DNA of 5,669 nt from Actinomycetes bacterium (GTDB lineage Bacteria > Actinomycetota > Thermoleophilia > Solirubrobacterales > Solirubrobacteraceae): positions 1-5,669 of the forward strand of contig JAEZDB010000302.1 of the NCBI GenBank assembly GCA_023429855.1. Reading direction: 5' to 3'. The notes below the pieces were generated by a model. That model saw nothing but the letters and a program-made list of their open reading frames with translations, ran no database searches and was not told the DNA's origin. The position numbers and the translations under genes are program-made. Positions 1 through 5,669 of this stretch are shown piece by piece; the stretch's first letter is position 1, and the number at the start of each line of letters is the position of its first letter.

Positions 1-36
1 GCGCCCGGCAAGACTGGTGCCAGAGCGTGCGGGCCG

Positions 37-945
37 CTAGCGGTAGACCAGCGGAGCCGGCTCCGAAGCGCCCTTGTTGTTGGTCACGACGACCGGGTAG
101 CTACCGGCAGCCGGCTGCGACGGGGCGAGCACCAGAAGCTTCTTGGCGTTCACGACGACGAAGGTCGCCGGCTTGCCGCCGACCGTGACGCTGGTGGTCT
201 TGGCCAGCTTGGACCCGTGAACGACGACGGTGCCTCCGATCGCGGCGCGCGGCTTACCGCCGGTGATGCGGTCGATGACCGGCGCGCCCTGGACGATGCC
301 GCCGAGGATGTTGATCGACGCCAGCTGGGTGTTCTGGCCGGTCGCCGGCGCCAGCGTCGAAACCACATCGAACGTTTCGGGGTTGCCGTCGCTGTCGATG
401 ACGCTCGACGGGTTCGGGATCTGGATGACGTCGCCGTTGGGGTCGCGGATGGTGAGGTTCGCGGAGAACGACAGCACGTTGACCGTGGCCGTGCCGGGCT
501 CCTCGATCACGAGCGACGGCGTGGCGTTCGTCGTCTCAAAGACGAGCGGGTCGGGTGCCGGCGCTGCGATGTTGATCGGCGCGATGGTGCTCGGGACGCT
601 GACCGTGACGGTGCTCCCGCCAGGCGTCGTGACGGCAAGCTTCGTGCGCAGCTCGCCTTCGATGGTGGCACCGCCGTCGATGAGGTCGAGGCCCTGCGAG
701 ATGATCGGAGCGAACGTGACCTTCGAGGTAATCGGGGTCGGGTCGATCGGCGTCCCGGCCTGCACGGACGCCGGGAAGTCGGCCGAGACGTCAAGCGTGG
801 CCGGCTGGGTACCGAACAGCGGCCACTTCGCCGCGTGCGTCGTGGTGTTGGACGCCGCAGCGGCCGACGACGCGAGGCTGCCGAGCGCGATGGCAGCGGT
901 AGCGCCGGCAAGGGCGAGCCGCCCGGCTTCACGGGACTTGAGCAT
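37..945 (-). CDS. Secreted DUF6801-like protein with C-terminal IPT/TIG domain
   Basis: A 302-residue exported protein of unknown function. Residues 1-31 form a signal peptide: positive start (MLKSREAGR), an Ala/Leu-rich core, and an Ala-rich cleavage site near residues 29-31. Residues about 40-218 resemble, from memory, the actinobacterial DUF6801 pattern: PLFGTQP near 42, an ADFPxSVxxGTP stretch, GLDLIDGGATIEGE, PGGSTVTVSVPSTI, and a closing GQNTQLASINI. Residues about 221-302 read as an IPT/TIG immunoglobulin-like fold (PVIDRITGGKPRAAIGGTVVVHG, then TSVTVGGKPATFV and a final PxxYPVVVTNN-type strand). TIG domains usually occur in surface or secreted binding proteins, so a cell-envelope adhesive or structural role is an inference. 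There is no LPXTG motif, lipobox or C-terminal membrane helix, so it is probably released or held non-covalently. It has no cysteine at all. The ATG start is supported by an AGGAG four bases upstream. It is divergent from the diguanylate cyclase gene. The CDS is secure, TIG fairly secure, and the DUF6801 assignment moderate. Confidence 0.85.
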   Translation of the reverse strand: MLKSREAGRLALAGATAAIALGSLASSAAAASNTTTHAAKWPLFGTQPATLDVSADFPASVQAGTPIDPTPITSKVTFAPIISQGLDLIDGGATIEGELRTKLAVTTPGGSTVTVSVPSTIAPINIAAPAPDPLVFETTNATPSLVIEEPGTATVNVLSFSANLTIRDPNGDVIQIPNPSSVIDSDGNPETFDVVSTLAPATGQNTQLASINILGGIVQGAPVIDRITGGKPRAAIGGTVVVHGSKLAKTTSVTVGGKPATFVVVNAKKLLVLAPSQPAAGSYPVVVTNNKGASEPAPLVYR

Positions 946-949
946 GGTT

Positions 950-954
950 CTCCT
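950..954 (-). promoter_or_regulatory. Ribosome binding site of the secreted TIG protein gene
   Basis: On the minus strand AGGAG lies four bases before the ATG at 945. It is the clearest Shine-Dalgarno sequence in the window and fixes the start of the secreted protein. The three plus-strand genes have no comparable site. Confidence 0.75.
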
Positions 955-1093
955 AGGACGTGGGGAGCACGTCGAATGTGGGATGGGAGTGGCGACCGAC
1001 TGGTGTACCGGTGGTATCCGCTAGCCGTCGAACCGGACTCTTCTGCCTGAGACGCTACGTTGCAAGTCGCTTTGTCCCCCGACCGTCGAATTT

Positions 1094-1128
1094 GTGTCGG
1101 AATAGGTGATCGACACTAATACCGACAC
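1094..1128. promoter_or_regulatory. Inverted repeat GTGTCGG/CCGACAC, candidate operator
   Basis: Perfect 7-bp arms lie at 1094-1100 (GTGTCGG) and 1122-1128 (CCGACAC), 21 bases apart. Arm centres are 28 bases apart, near three helical turns. A third partial copy, CGACAC, sits at 1111-1116. TAATAC at 1117-1122 could be a plus-strand -10 element and TTGTGT at 1092-1097 a poor -35 (19-base spacing), so the arms would cover the promoter core. This arrangement would suit a dimeric regulator controlling the cyclase, the divergent gene, or both. The repeat is directly visible; its role is inferred. Confidence 0.4.
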
Positions 1129-1256
1129 CGTAGATGGGTGATCGCAGGGCCGATCGCGCCAGCTCCGTACGAATCGGGTTGGACTGCACCGGGCAAGCCT
1201 GGACAGGCGTCTGGTCGTCGCTCGCGGAACGCGGTAAGGGGCCCGATACGAGCCCC

Positions 1257-2348
1257 ATGAACAAGGCGACCACCTGGCTGGTCGGGACTGAGGAGGACCG
1301 ACGCCGCATTCGCGAGACCGAACGGGTCGTCACCCGGGCCCGCCAGATCACCGTCGTCACGGTCATCGCCACGCTGCCGTTCCTGTCGGGCCGCTATGGC
1401 ATCTGGATCTTGATCGTCGGCGCGCTCTACGCGGCGTATTCGCGATTCGTCGACCGCAAGTACCTGCGCTCGGCCTACGGCGACGTCTGGATGATGTCGC
1501 TCACCCTCGTGACGCAGGCGATGTTCGCGTCGGCTGCGGCCATCACCGGCGGCCCGCACTCACCGGCCCTGCTGTGGCTGGTGATCTGCATGATCATGCT
1601 GCCGTGCCGCTACGGGCGCAACGGCATCCTAGTCGGCTCCGTTTGGAGCCTGGCCTGCCTCTCGGCCGGGGCGCTCAGCCAAGGGTGGGCGGCGCTCATC
1701 GACTACCCCGAGATCTTCGCCGTCGCGCTCTCGACGGGCATCAGCTGCCTGGCCTATGGCACCGCGCTGCGCAACGGCGAGGTCGCCCAGCGCCGCGCCG
1801 CCGTGCTCGATCCGCTCACCGGCCTGCTCAACCGGGCCAAGCTCGACGAGCGCTTCGAAGAGGTGCGCCAGGTGGCGGTCGCCCGCGAACGCACGGTGGG
1901 CCTGCTGCTGTGCGACCTCGACCACTTCAAGCTCGTCAACGACCACCACGGCCACGCCAAGGGCGACGCCGTGCTGGTCGCCACGGCCAACGAGCTGCGA
2001 CGGGTGCTCGTCGACCACGAGCTGATCTACCGCCTTGGCGGCGAGGAGTTCGCGGTGGTCTTGCCCGACACCGACCTGGCGGCCGCCACCGGCTACGCCG
2101 AGCTCGTTCGCGCGGCGATCGTCGCGGCACGCCCCGGCGGCGTCGACGTGACCACCTCGGTCGGCGTGGTCGTCGGGGACCCGGAGCGCCTCACCTACGC
2201 GGAGCTGTTCGCCGCCGCCGACACGGCCCTCTACCGCGCCAAACACGCCGGCCGCAACCGCGTGGTCGCGGGCACCCTCGGCGAGGCCCACCTGCGTGCC
2301 GTCGAAGGCGAAGTCCGCCAGAGCGCACCGCAGGCTGCGGCAGCCTGA
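1257..2348 (+). CDS. Six-helix membrane diguanylate cyclase (GGDEF domain)
   Basis: Makes the second messenger cyclic di-GMP from two GTP at the inner face of the membrane. In this 363-residue form, residues 31-171 hold six likely transmembrane segments (about 31-43, 48-63, 77-96, 102-117, 122-140, 152-171), probably a sensory module, with TGGPHSP between the third and fourth. The GGDEF domain follows directly: DPLTGLLNR at 185-193, the metal/GTP segment CDLDHFKLVND from 219 (D220), HGHAKGD, the signature GGEEF at 261-265, then TTSVGVV and ADTALYRAKHAGRN. All catalytic elements look intact. The allosteric RxxD I-site expected at 252-255 reads VDHE, so product inhibition through it is unlikely. 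There is no EAL domain. The ATG at 1257 is preferred because the upstream in-frame codons lack the gene's codon bias. An ATG at 1134 (404 residues) is the alternative, and neither start has a good ribosome binding site (AAGGGG at 1236 is 15 bases away). Confidence 0.9.
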   Translation: MNKATTWLVGTEEDRRRIRETERVVTRARQITVVTVIATLPFLSGRYGIWILIVGALYAAYSRFVDRKYLRSAYGDVWMMSLTLVTQAMFASAAAITGGPHSPALLWLVICMIMLPCRYGRNGILVGSVWSLACLSAGALSQGWAALIDYPEIFAVALSTGISCLAYGTALRNGEVAQRRAAVLDPLTGLLNRAKLDERFEEVRQVAVARERTVGLLLCDLDHFKLVNDHHGHAKGDAVLVATANELRRVLVDHELIYRLGGEEFAVVLPDTDLAAATGYAELVRAAIVAARPGGVDVTTSVGVVVGDPERLTYAELFAAADTALYRAKHAGRNRVVAGTLGEAHLRAVEGEVRQSAPQAAAA

Positions 2349-2359
2349 GTCCCACACGG

Positions 2360-2386
2360 GACCGGCCGGGGTGACCCGGTAGGGTC
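2360..2386 (+). terminator. Possible terminator hairpin after the cyclase
   Basis: The inner stem CCGGG (2366-2370) and CCCGG (2375-2379) closes a GTGA loop, which is a GNRA-type tetraloop. Outer arms GACC (2360-2363) and GGTC (2383-2386) extend it across a small internal loop. It starts 12 bases after the cyclase stop. No T-run follows, so it is either a U-tract-less terminator or an RNA-stabilising hairpin. TAGGGT at 2380-2385 also resembles an actinobacterial -10 for the next gene, but no -35 is evident. Confidence 0.4.
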
Positions 2387-2450
2387 TGGCGTCTAGGTGT
2401 GCCGGGAAGTCTGGTCGGCGTTGAACTCGCGCTGACCCCTGCCCGACGCT

Positions 2451-4388
2451 ATGACACCTGATCCCACCGACGGCCCGCCGGGCCCGCGGCGCGCTCCCGC
2501 GGCGCAGCCCGCCACCCCGAACGCCCGCCCCGCTCCCCAGCGCACCCCCTGGGTCGACCGCAGCTCTCGCTCGCTCCGCGCGTTTCTGGCCACGGAGACC
2601 GGGAGCGCCGGCCTGCTGCTGGCGGCGGCCCTGCTCGCCCTGGTCTGGGCGAACTCACCCGCTGGCGACCTCTACCAGGACCTTTGGCACACCACGCTGA
2701 CGGTCGAAGTCGACGGCTACGGGGTGAGCGAGGACCTCGCGCACTGGGTCAACGACGGCCTGATGGCGTTCTTCTTCTACGTCGTCGGTCTCGAGATCCG
2801 CCGCGAGCTGGTCCTCGGCGAGCTGCGCGACTGGCGTGCTGCGGCCGTGCCCGCGATCGCGGCGCTGGCCGGCATGGTCGTGCCCGCGCTCATCTACTTC
2901 GCGATCAACGCCGGCGGCGAGGCGGCCAAGGGCTGGGGGATCGTGATGGCGACCGACATCGCCTTCGTCCTCGGCGCCCTCGCGATCCTCGGCAGCCGCG
3001 TGCCGCCTGGGGTGCGGGTGTTCCTGCTGACCCTCGCGATCGTCGACGACATCGGGGCGATCCTCGTGATCGCCGCGTTCTACTCCGAGGCGATCAACGC
3101 TACGGCGCTCGGGGCAGCCGTCGGCATCACCGCGGCGATCTACCTGCTCCGCCGCTTTGGACCGGCCTGGCGCGGACCCGCGTACTTTGTCGCCGGCCTG
3201 ATCCTCTGGTACGCGGTGCTCAAGTCGGGAATCCACCCGACGATCGCCGGCGTCGTCATGGGCGTGCTGACGGCGGTGCACGCGCCGCAGGCGGCCGACG
3301 TGGAGCGGGCCGCAAGCATGACCAGGCTCTTCCGGCGCGACCCAGACCCAGCGTCGGGGCGTGCCGCCGTGCTCGAGATCGGCGCCGCGGTTTCGCCGAA
3401 CGAGCGGTTCCAAGCCGCGATCCACCCCTACACCAGCTACGTCGTCGTCCCGATCTTCGCCCTCGCCAACGCGGGTGTCGTGCTGAGCGGCGACGCGCTC
3501 TCGTCGGCGCTCACGTCGCCGATCACCCTCGGCGTGATCGCCGGTCTTCTGGTCGGCAAGGCCTTCGGCATCTCGGCAGCGACGCTGGCCGCGGTACGCC
3601 TGCGGGTCGGGCCGCTGCCCTCGGGGATGACCCGAGCGCACGTGCCCGGTGCCGCCGCGCTGGCTGGCATCGGGTTCACCGTGTCGCTCTTCGTGGCCGA
3701 GCTCGCGTTCACCGACGAGGCGATGCAGGACGAGGCCAAGGTCGGCGTGCTCGCGGCCTCGTTCCTCGCCGCCGCGGTGGGTCTGACGACGCTCGCGCTG
3801 CGGTCGTCCGATGCCATGCCTGAGGCGGCCGACGACGAGGCCCCCCGCGCGCTCTGGCCGCCCGTCGATCCGGCGTTTGACCGCATCCGCGGACCGAAGG
3901 ACGCCGCGCACACCCTGGTGTTGTTCGTCGACTACGAGTGCCCCTACACCCGTGACCTCGGTCCGGTGCTGAACGACGTCGTCGCGGCGGGCGACGGCGG
4001 CGTGCGGCTCGTGGTGCGGCAGCTGCCGCTTGAAACCGAGCACCCAGGCAGCACGCTCGCAGCGGAGGCGGCCCTCTCGGCGGCCGCCCAGAACCGCTTC
4101 TGGGAGCTGCACGACCTGCTCATCGCGCACCCGGTCGGCGACGACCTCGGCCCGGCCGACCTGCTCCGCCTGGCTGCGGAGGCGGGGCTCGACCCCGACC
4201 GCGTGGCCGACGACCTCCGGCACCGGGTGCGCGCACCCGCCGTGCAGGCCGAGATCGACAGCGCCTCGCGCAGCGGGGTGCCCGGTACCCCGACGCTGTT
4301 CCTCGACGGCGAGCGCCTCGACGGCCCCTACGACGCCCCCACGTTGCTGGCGCTCATCGGCGCGGCTGAGCCCGCCTCGGGCGCCTGA
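2451..4388 (+). CDS. nhaA: Na+/H+ antiporter NhaA fused to DsbA-like thioredoxin domain
   Basis: A 645-residue protein. Residues about 38-450 are a full NhaA, which exchanges cytoplasmic Na+ (or Li+) for external H+ for pH and sodium homeostasis. Diagnostic motifs are WVNDGLMAFFFYVVGLEIRR from 99, ATDIAFVLG with T168/D169 (E. coli T132/D133), VDDIGA with D199/D200 (the D163/D164 ion-binding pair), GIHPTIAGVV, IHPYTSYVVVPIFALANAGV, GLLVGK with K370 (E. coli K300) and GIGFTVSLFV. All key ion-site residues are present. A Pro/Ala-rich tail (1-35) precedes the first helix. After an acidic linker (about 452-472), residues 473-640 form a DsbA-like fold with FVDYECPYT (C497) and the cis-proline loop GVPGTPTLFL (P614). 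The CxxC is CPYT, and C497 is the only cysteine in the protein. NhaA-thioredoxin fusions are known in actinobacteria, so the architecture is not new. An in-frame stop lies at 2433 and ATG 2451 is the first start after it, without a clear ribosome binding site. Confidence 0.95.
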   Translation: MTPDPTDGPPGPRRAPAAQPATPNARPAPQRTPWVDRSSRSLRAFLATETGSAGLLLAAALLALVWANSPAGDLYQDLWHTTLTVEVDGYGVSEDLAHWVNDGLMAFFFYVVGLEIRRELVLGELRDWRAAAVPAIAALAGMVVPALIYFAINAGGEAAKGWGIVMATDIAFVLGALAILGSRVPPGVRVFLLTLAIVDDIGAILVIAAFYSEAINATALGAAVGITAAIYLLRRFGPAWRGPAYFVAGLILWYAVLKSGIHPTIAGVVMGVLTAVHAPQAADVERAASMTRLFRRDPDPASGRAAVLEIGAAVSPNERFQAAIHPYTSYVVVPIFALANAGVVLSGDALSSALTSPITLGVIAGLLVGKAFGISAATLAAVRLRVGPLPSGMTRAHVPGAAALAGIGFTVSLFVAELAFTDEAMQDEAKVGVLAASFLAAAVGLTTLALRSSDAMPEAADDEAPRALWPPVDPAFDRIRGPKDAAHTLVLFVDYECPYTRDLGPVLNDVVAAGDGGVRLVVRQLPLETEHPGSTLAAEAALSAAAQNRFWELHDLLIAHPVGDDLGPADLLRLAAEAGLDPDRVADDLRHRVRAPAVQAEIDSASRSGVPGTPTLFLDGERLDGPYDAPTLLALIGAAEPASGA

Positions 4389-4421
4389 CCCGCTTCGACG
4401 CCAGGACCGTCTTCGCCTCGC

Positions 4422-4451
4422 ACGGAGGGTGGGGATAACCCCACGCTCCGT
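4422..4451 (+). terminator. Strong stem-loop after nhaA
   Basis: Arms 4422-4434 and 4439-4451 pair over 13 positions with one G-G mismatch (4428/4445) around a four-base ATAA loop. The core is GTGGGG/CCCCAC and the outer part ACGGAG/CTCCGT. It begins 34 bases after the nhaA stop and is the strongest hairpin noticed in the window. The sequence after it is TCGGGGG, not a T-run, so it would be a U-tract-less terminator. It is nearly symmetrical, so it would also fold in antisense RNA. It likely separates nhaA from the MMPL gene. Confidence 0.65.
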
Positions 4452-4496
4452 TCGGGGGCGTGCCGAGCCGAACACGCCACTGCGCCCCATGGGCGC
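4450..4496 (+). repeat. Overlapping alternative hairpins before the MMPL gene
   Basis: Three further inverted repeats follow the nhaA hairpin. GTTCGG (4450-4455) pairs with CCGAAC (4468-4473). GGCGTG (4457-4462) pairs with CACGCC (4473-4478). GCGCCC (4482-4487) pairs with GGGCGC (4491-4496) around CAT. The first two interleave and the first shares two bases with the nhaA stem-loop, so these folds compete. They end 29 bases before the MMPL ATG and could form a structured 5' leader. No known riboswitch class is recognised, and chance pairing in GC-rich DNA is possible. Confidence 0.35.
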
Positions 4497-4525
4497 GTCG
4501 CCGCTCGCTCGCCACCGTGGATGGC

Positions 4526-5669
4526 ATGTCTACGGATGCCACGTTCAGCCCGCCGCGATCGCCCACGAGCACCCGCGCAGCGCGCCCCGGCGGCCCGCCG
4601 CCCGAGCTCTCGCCGGAGGGTCTTTCCCGCGGCGTACACGCGGTAGCGCAGGTCGCCGCGCGCTTCCCCAAGACGACGGTCCTGCTGTGGATCGCGCTCG
4701 TGGTCGGCTGCATCGTCGGCGGCGTGATGACCGGCATGCAGACGATCTCCGAGGACGGCGGCGTCGGGCCGTCGGGTCGCGCCGAGGCGATCGTCTCGAA
4801 GACCGACCTCGCCGATCGCCCGAGCGAGGTCGTCCTCGTCAAGTCCCGCTCAGCCGGCCAGACGGCCAAGGTCGCCGCAGCGCTCCAGGCCGACCTTGCC
4901 GAGCTCGGGCAGGTGGCCGAGCTGCGCAGCCCGCTGCCCGGCGGCGGCGAGTTGCCTGAACTGCGCAACGACGACGGCACGGCGGTCTTGCTCAGCGTGA
5001 CGCTGCGCGGTTCGCCGGACGACGCTGCGCAGACCGCGCTGCCGGTGACCCGCGCCGTCGACGCCGCCCGCGCGGCGGCTGGCGCGAGCGTCACGGTCGC
5101 CCAGACCGGCTCGGGAAGCGTCGACGACGCGATCGACGAGATGGTCGCGTCGGACCTCCGAAAGGCCGAACTGATCTCGGTCCCGCTGACGCTGATCATC
5201 CTCGTGCTCGTGTTCGGGGCCTTCGTGGCCGCGAGCGTGCCGCTGGTCCTCGGCATCACCTCGGTCGCGGCGGCGATGGGTGCGATGGGCATCGTCTCGC
5301 AGGTGGCGCCGATGGCCGATTCCACTGGCTCGCTGGTGGTCCTCATCGGCCTCGCGGTCGGCGTCGACTACTCGCTCTTCTACATCCGCCGCGAGCGTGA
5401 GGAGCGCCGCGCGGGCCGCAGCTCGAGCGCCGCGCTCAGCGCTGCGTCGGCCAGCGTCGGCCGGGCGATCCTCATCTCCGGTCTCACGGTGATGGTCGCG
5501 CTCGCGGGGCTGCTGATGACGGGCGTCGAGGAGTTCACCTCGATGGCGGCCGGCACGATCCTCGTCGTCGCGATCGCCGTGCTTGGGTCGCTCACCGTGC
5601 TGCCCGCGATGCTGGCGCTGCTCGGCGACCGCATCGACAACGGCCGCCTCGGGCTGCCGGGGGCAAAGC
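4526..5669 (+). CDS. MMPL/RND family transporter, N-terminal half (runs off the window)
   Basis: At least 381 residues are visible, with no stop before the window ends. MMPL proteins are proton-driven RND-type exporters in the cytoplasmic membrane, usually for lipids or other hydrophobic molecules. A Pro-rich cytoplasmic tail (1-45) leads to TM1 (about 52-70), then an extracytoplasmic porter domain (about 71-210) and a five-helix bundle: TM2 216-238, TM3 240-258, TM4 267-287, TM5 315-332, TM6 343-367. TM4 carries the family signature GLAVGVDYSLFYIRREREE. D281-Y282 match the Asp-Tyr pair used in proton relay in mycobacterial MmpL3. The repeat unit ends with the typical LTVLPAMLALLGDR, so the missing part should be a second porter domain and six more helices. 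The substrate cannot be told. ATG 4526 is chosen because coding character begins there; an in-frame GTG at 4517 would add three residues, and neither has a strong ribosome binding site. It follows the structured gap after nhaA, so it probably has its own promoter. Confidence 0.9.
   Translation, partial: MSTDATFSPPRSPTSTRAARPGGPPPELSPEGLSRGVHAVAQVAARFPKTTVLLWIALVVGCIVGGVMTGMQTISEDGGVGPSGRAEAIVSKTDLADRPSEVVLVKSRSAGQTAKVAAALQADLAELGQVAELRSPLPGGGELPELRNDDGTAVLLSVTLRGSPDDAAQTALPVTRAVDAARAAAGASVTVAQTGSGSVDDAIDEMVASDLRKAELISVPLTLIILVLVFGAFVAASVPLVLGITSVAAAMGAMGIVSQVAPMADSTGSLVVLIGLAVGVDYSLFYIRREREERRAGRSSSAALSAASASVGRAILISGLTVMVALAGLLMTGVEEFTSMAAGTILVVAIAVLGSLTVLPAMLALLGDRIDNGRLGLPGAK

Larger units (their letters stand above)
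946..1256. other. Divergent intergenic region
   Basis: About 310 bases separate the start of the secreted TIG protein (minus) from the likely start of the diguanylate cyclase (plus), so promoters for both should lie here. The only clear structure is the inverted repeat at 1094-1128. The heptamer CGTCGAA occurs at 970, 1026 and 1084, spaced 56 and 58 bases. It also occurs inside genes, so it may be chance in GC-rich DNA. I found no convincing minus-strand -35/-10 pair. From 1134 the plus strand is open in frame with the cyclase, but the 41 codons 1134-1256 have weaker third-position GC (about three quarters) than the gene body, which suggests untranslated leader. Confidence 0.6.

Noticed and set aside
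3..34. GCCCG/CGGGC inverted repeat just past the stop of the secreted TIG protein
   Set aside because: Only 5 bp with a 22-base loop and no T-run; too weak to call a terminator, and the region is cut by the window edge.
217..1050. Plus-strand open frames opposite the secreted TIG protein
   Set aside because: Low-complexity Arg/Asp/Gly composition and no recognisable domain; the minus-strand protein has a signal peptide, a ribosome binding site and domain motifs.
970..1090. CGTCGAA repeated three times at about 57-base spacing
   Set aside because: The heptamer also occurs inside genes (for example near 355 and 2299) and is expected often in DNA of this composition; the spacing is probably coincidence.
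1180..1215. Stretch resembling the start of a c-di-GMP (GEMM) riboswitch (GCACCGGGCAAGCC) before the cyclase
   Set aside because: The second conserved block (GACGCAAAGC type) is absent downstream and the expected paired helices are not seen, so the similarity looks accidental.
2655..4490. 611-codon open frame on the minus strand opposite nhaA
   Set aside because: Its translation is dominated by Arg, Gly, Asp, Glu and His, typical of an antisense shadow of a GC-rich gene; the plus strand encodes an unmistakable NhaA-thioredoxin protein.
4354..5346. 330-codon minus-strand open frame opposite the MMPL gene
   Set aside because: The Ser/Ala/Thr/Arg-rich translation is a shadow; the plus strand has the MMPL signature and ordered membrane helices.

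Overview
The window is very GC-rich DNA with strong G/C bias at third codon positions and GC-rich hairpins lacking U-tracts. It looks like chromosomal DNA of a high-GC actinobacterium. Three features fit that: a DUF6801-like secreted domain, a NhaA antiporter fused to a DsbA-like domain, and an MMPL transporter. A deep-branching lineage such as Thermoleophilia/Solirubrobacterales is possible, but that is a guess. I see no phage, transposon, CRISPR or tRNA/rRNA signature.

Layout. (1) 37-945, minus strand: a secreted, cysteine-free protein with a signal peptide, a DUF6801-like beta domain and a C-terminal IPT/TIG domain. (2) 946-1256: a divergent intergenic region holding a perfect 7-bp inverted repeat (GTGTCGG/CCGACAC) around a possible -10 element. 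(3) 1257-2348, plus strand: a six-helix membrane diguanylate cyclase with an intact GGEEF active site and no inhibitory RxxD site. (4) 2349-2450: a short gap with a hairpin capped by a GTGA tetraloop. (5) 2451-4388, plus strand: NhaA Na+/H+ antiporter fused to a DsbA-like thioredoxin domain whose CxxC is reduced to CPYT. (6) 4389-4525: a structured gap with a strong 13-bp terminator-like hairpin followed by overlapping alternative hairpins. (7) 4526-5669, plus strand: the N-terminal half of an MMPL/RND transporter, cut by the window end.

The genes do not form an obvious pathway. The three plus-strand genes are all membrane proteins, but the gaps between them (about 100 and 137 bp) contain hairpins, so they are probably separate transcripts. 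I do not see a clear new multi-gene system. The points most worth a second look are the single-cysteine NhaA-thioredoxin fusion, the cysteine-less DUF6801-like/TIG protein, the palindrome in the divergent promoter region and the layered hairpins before the MMPL gene.
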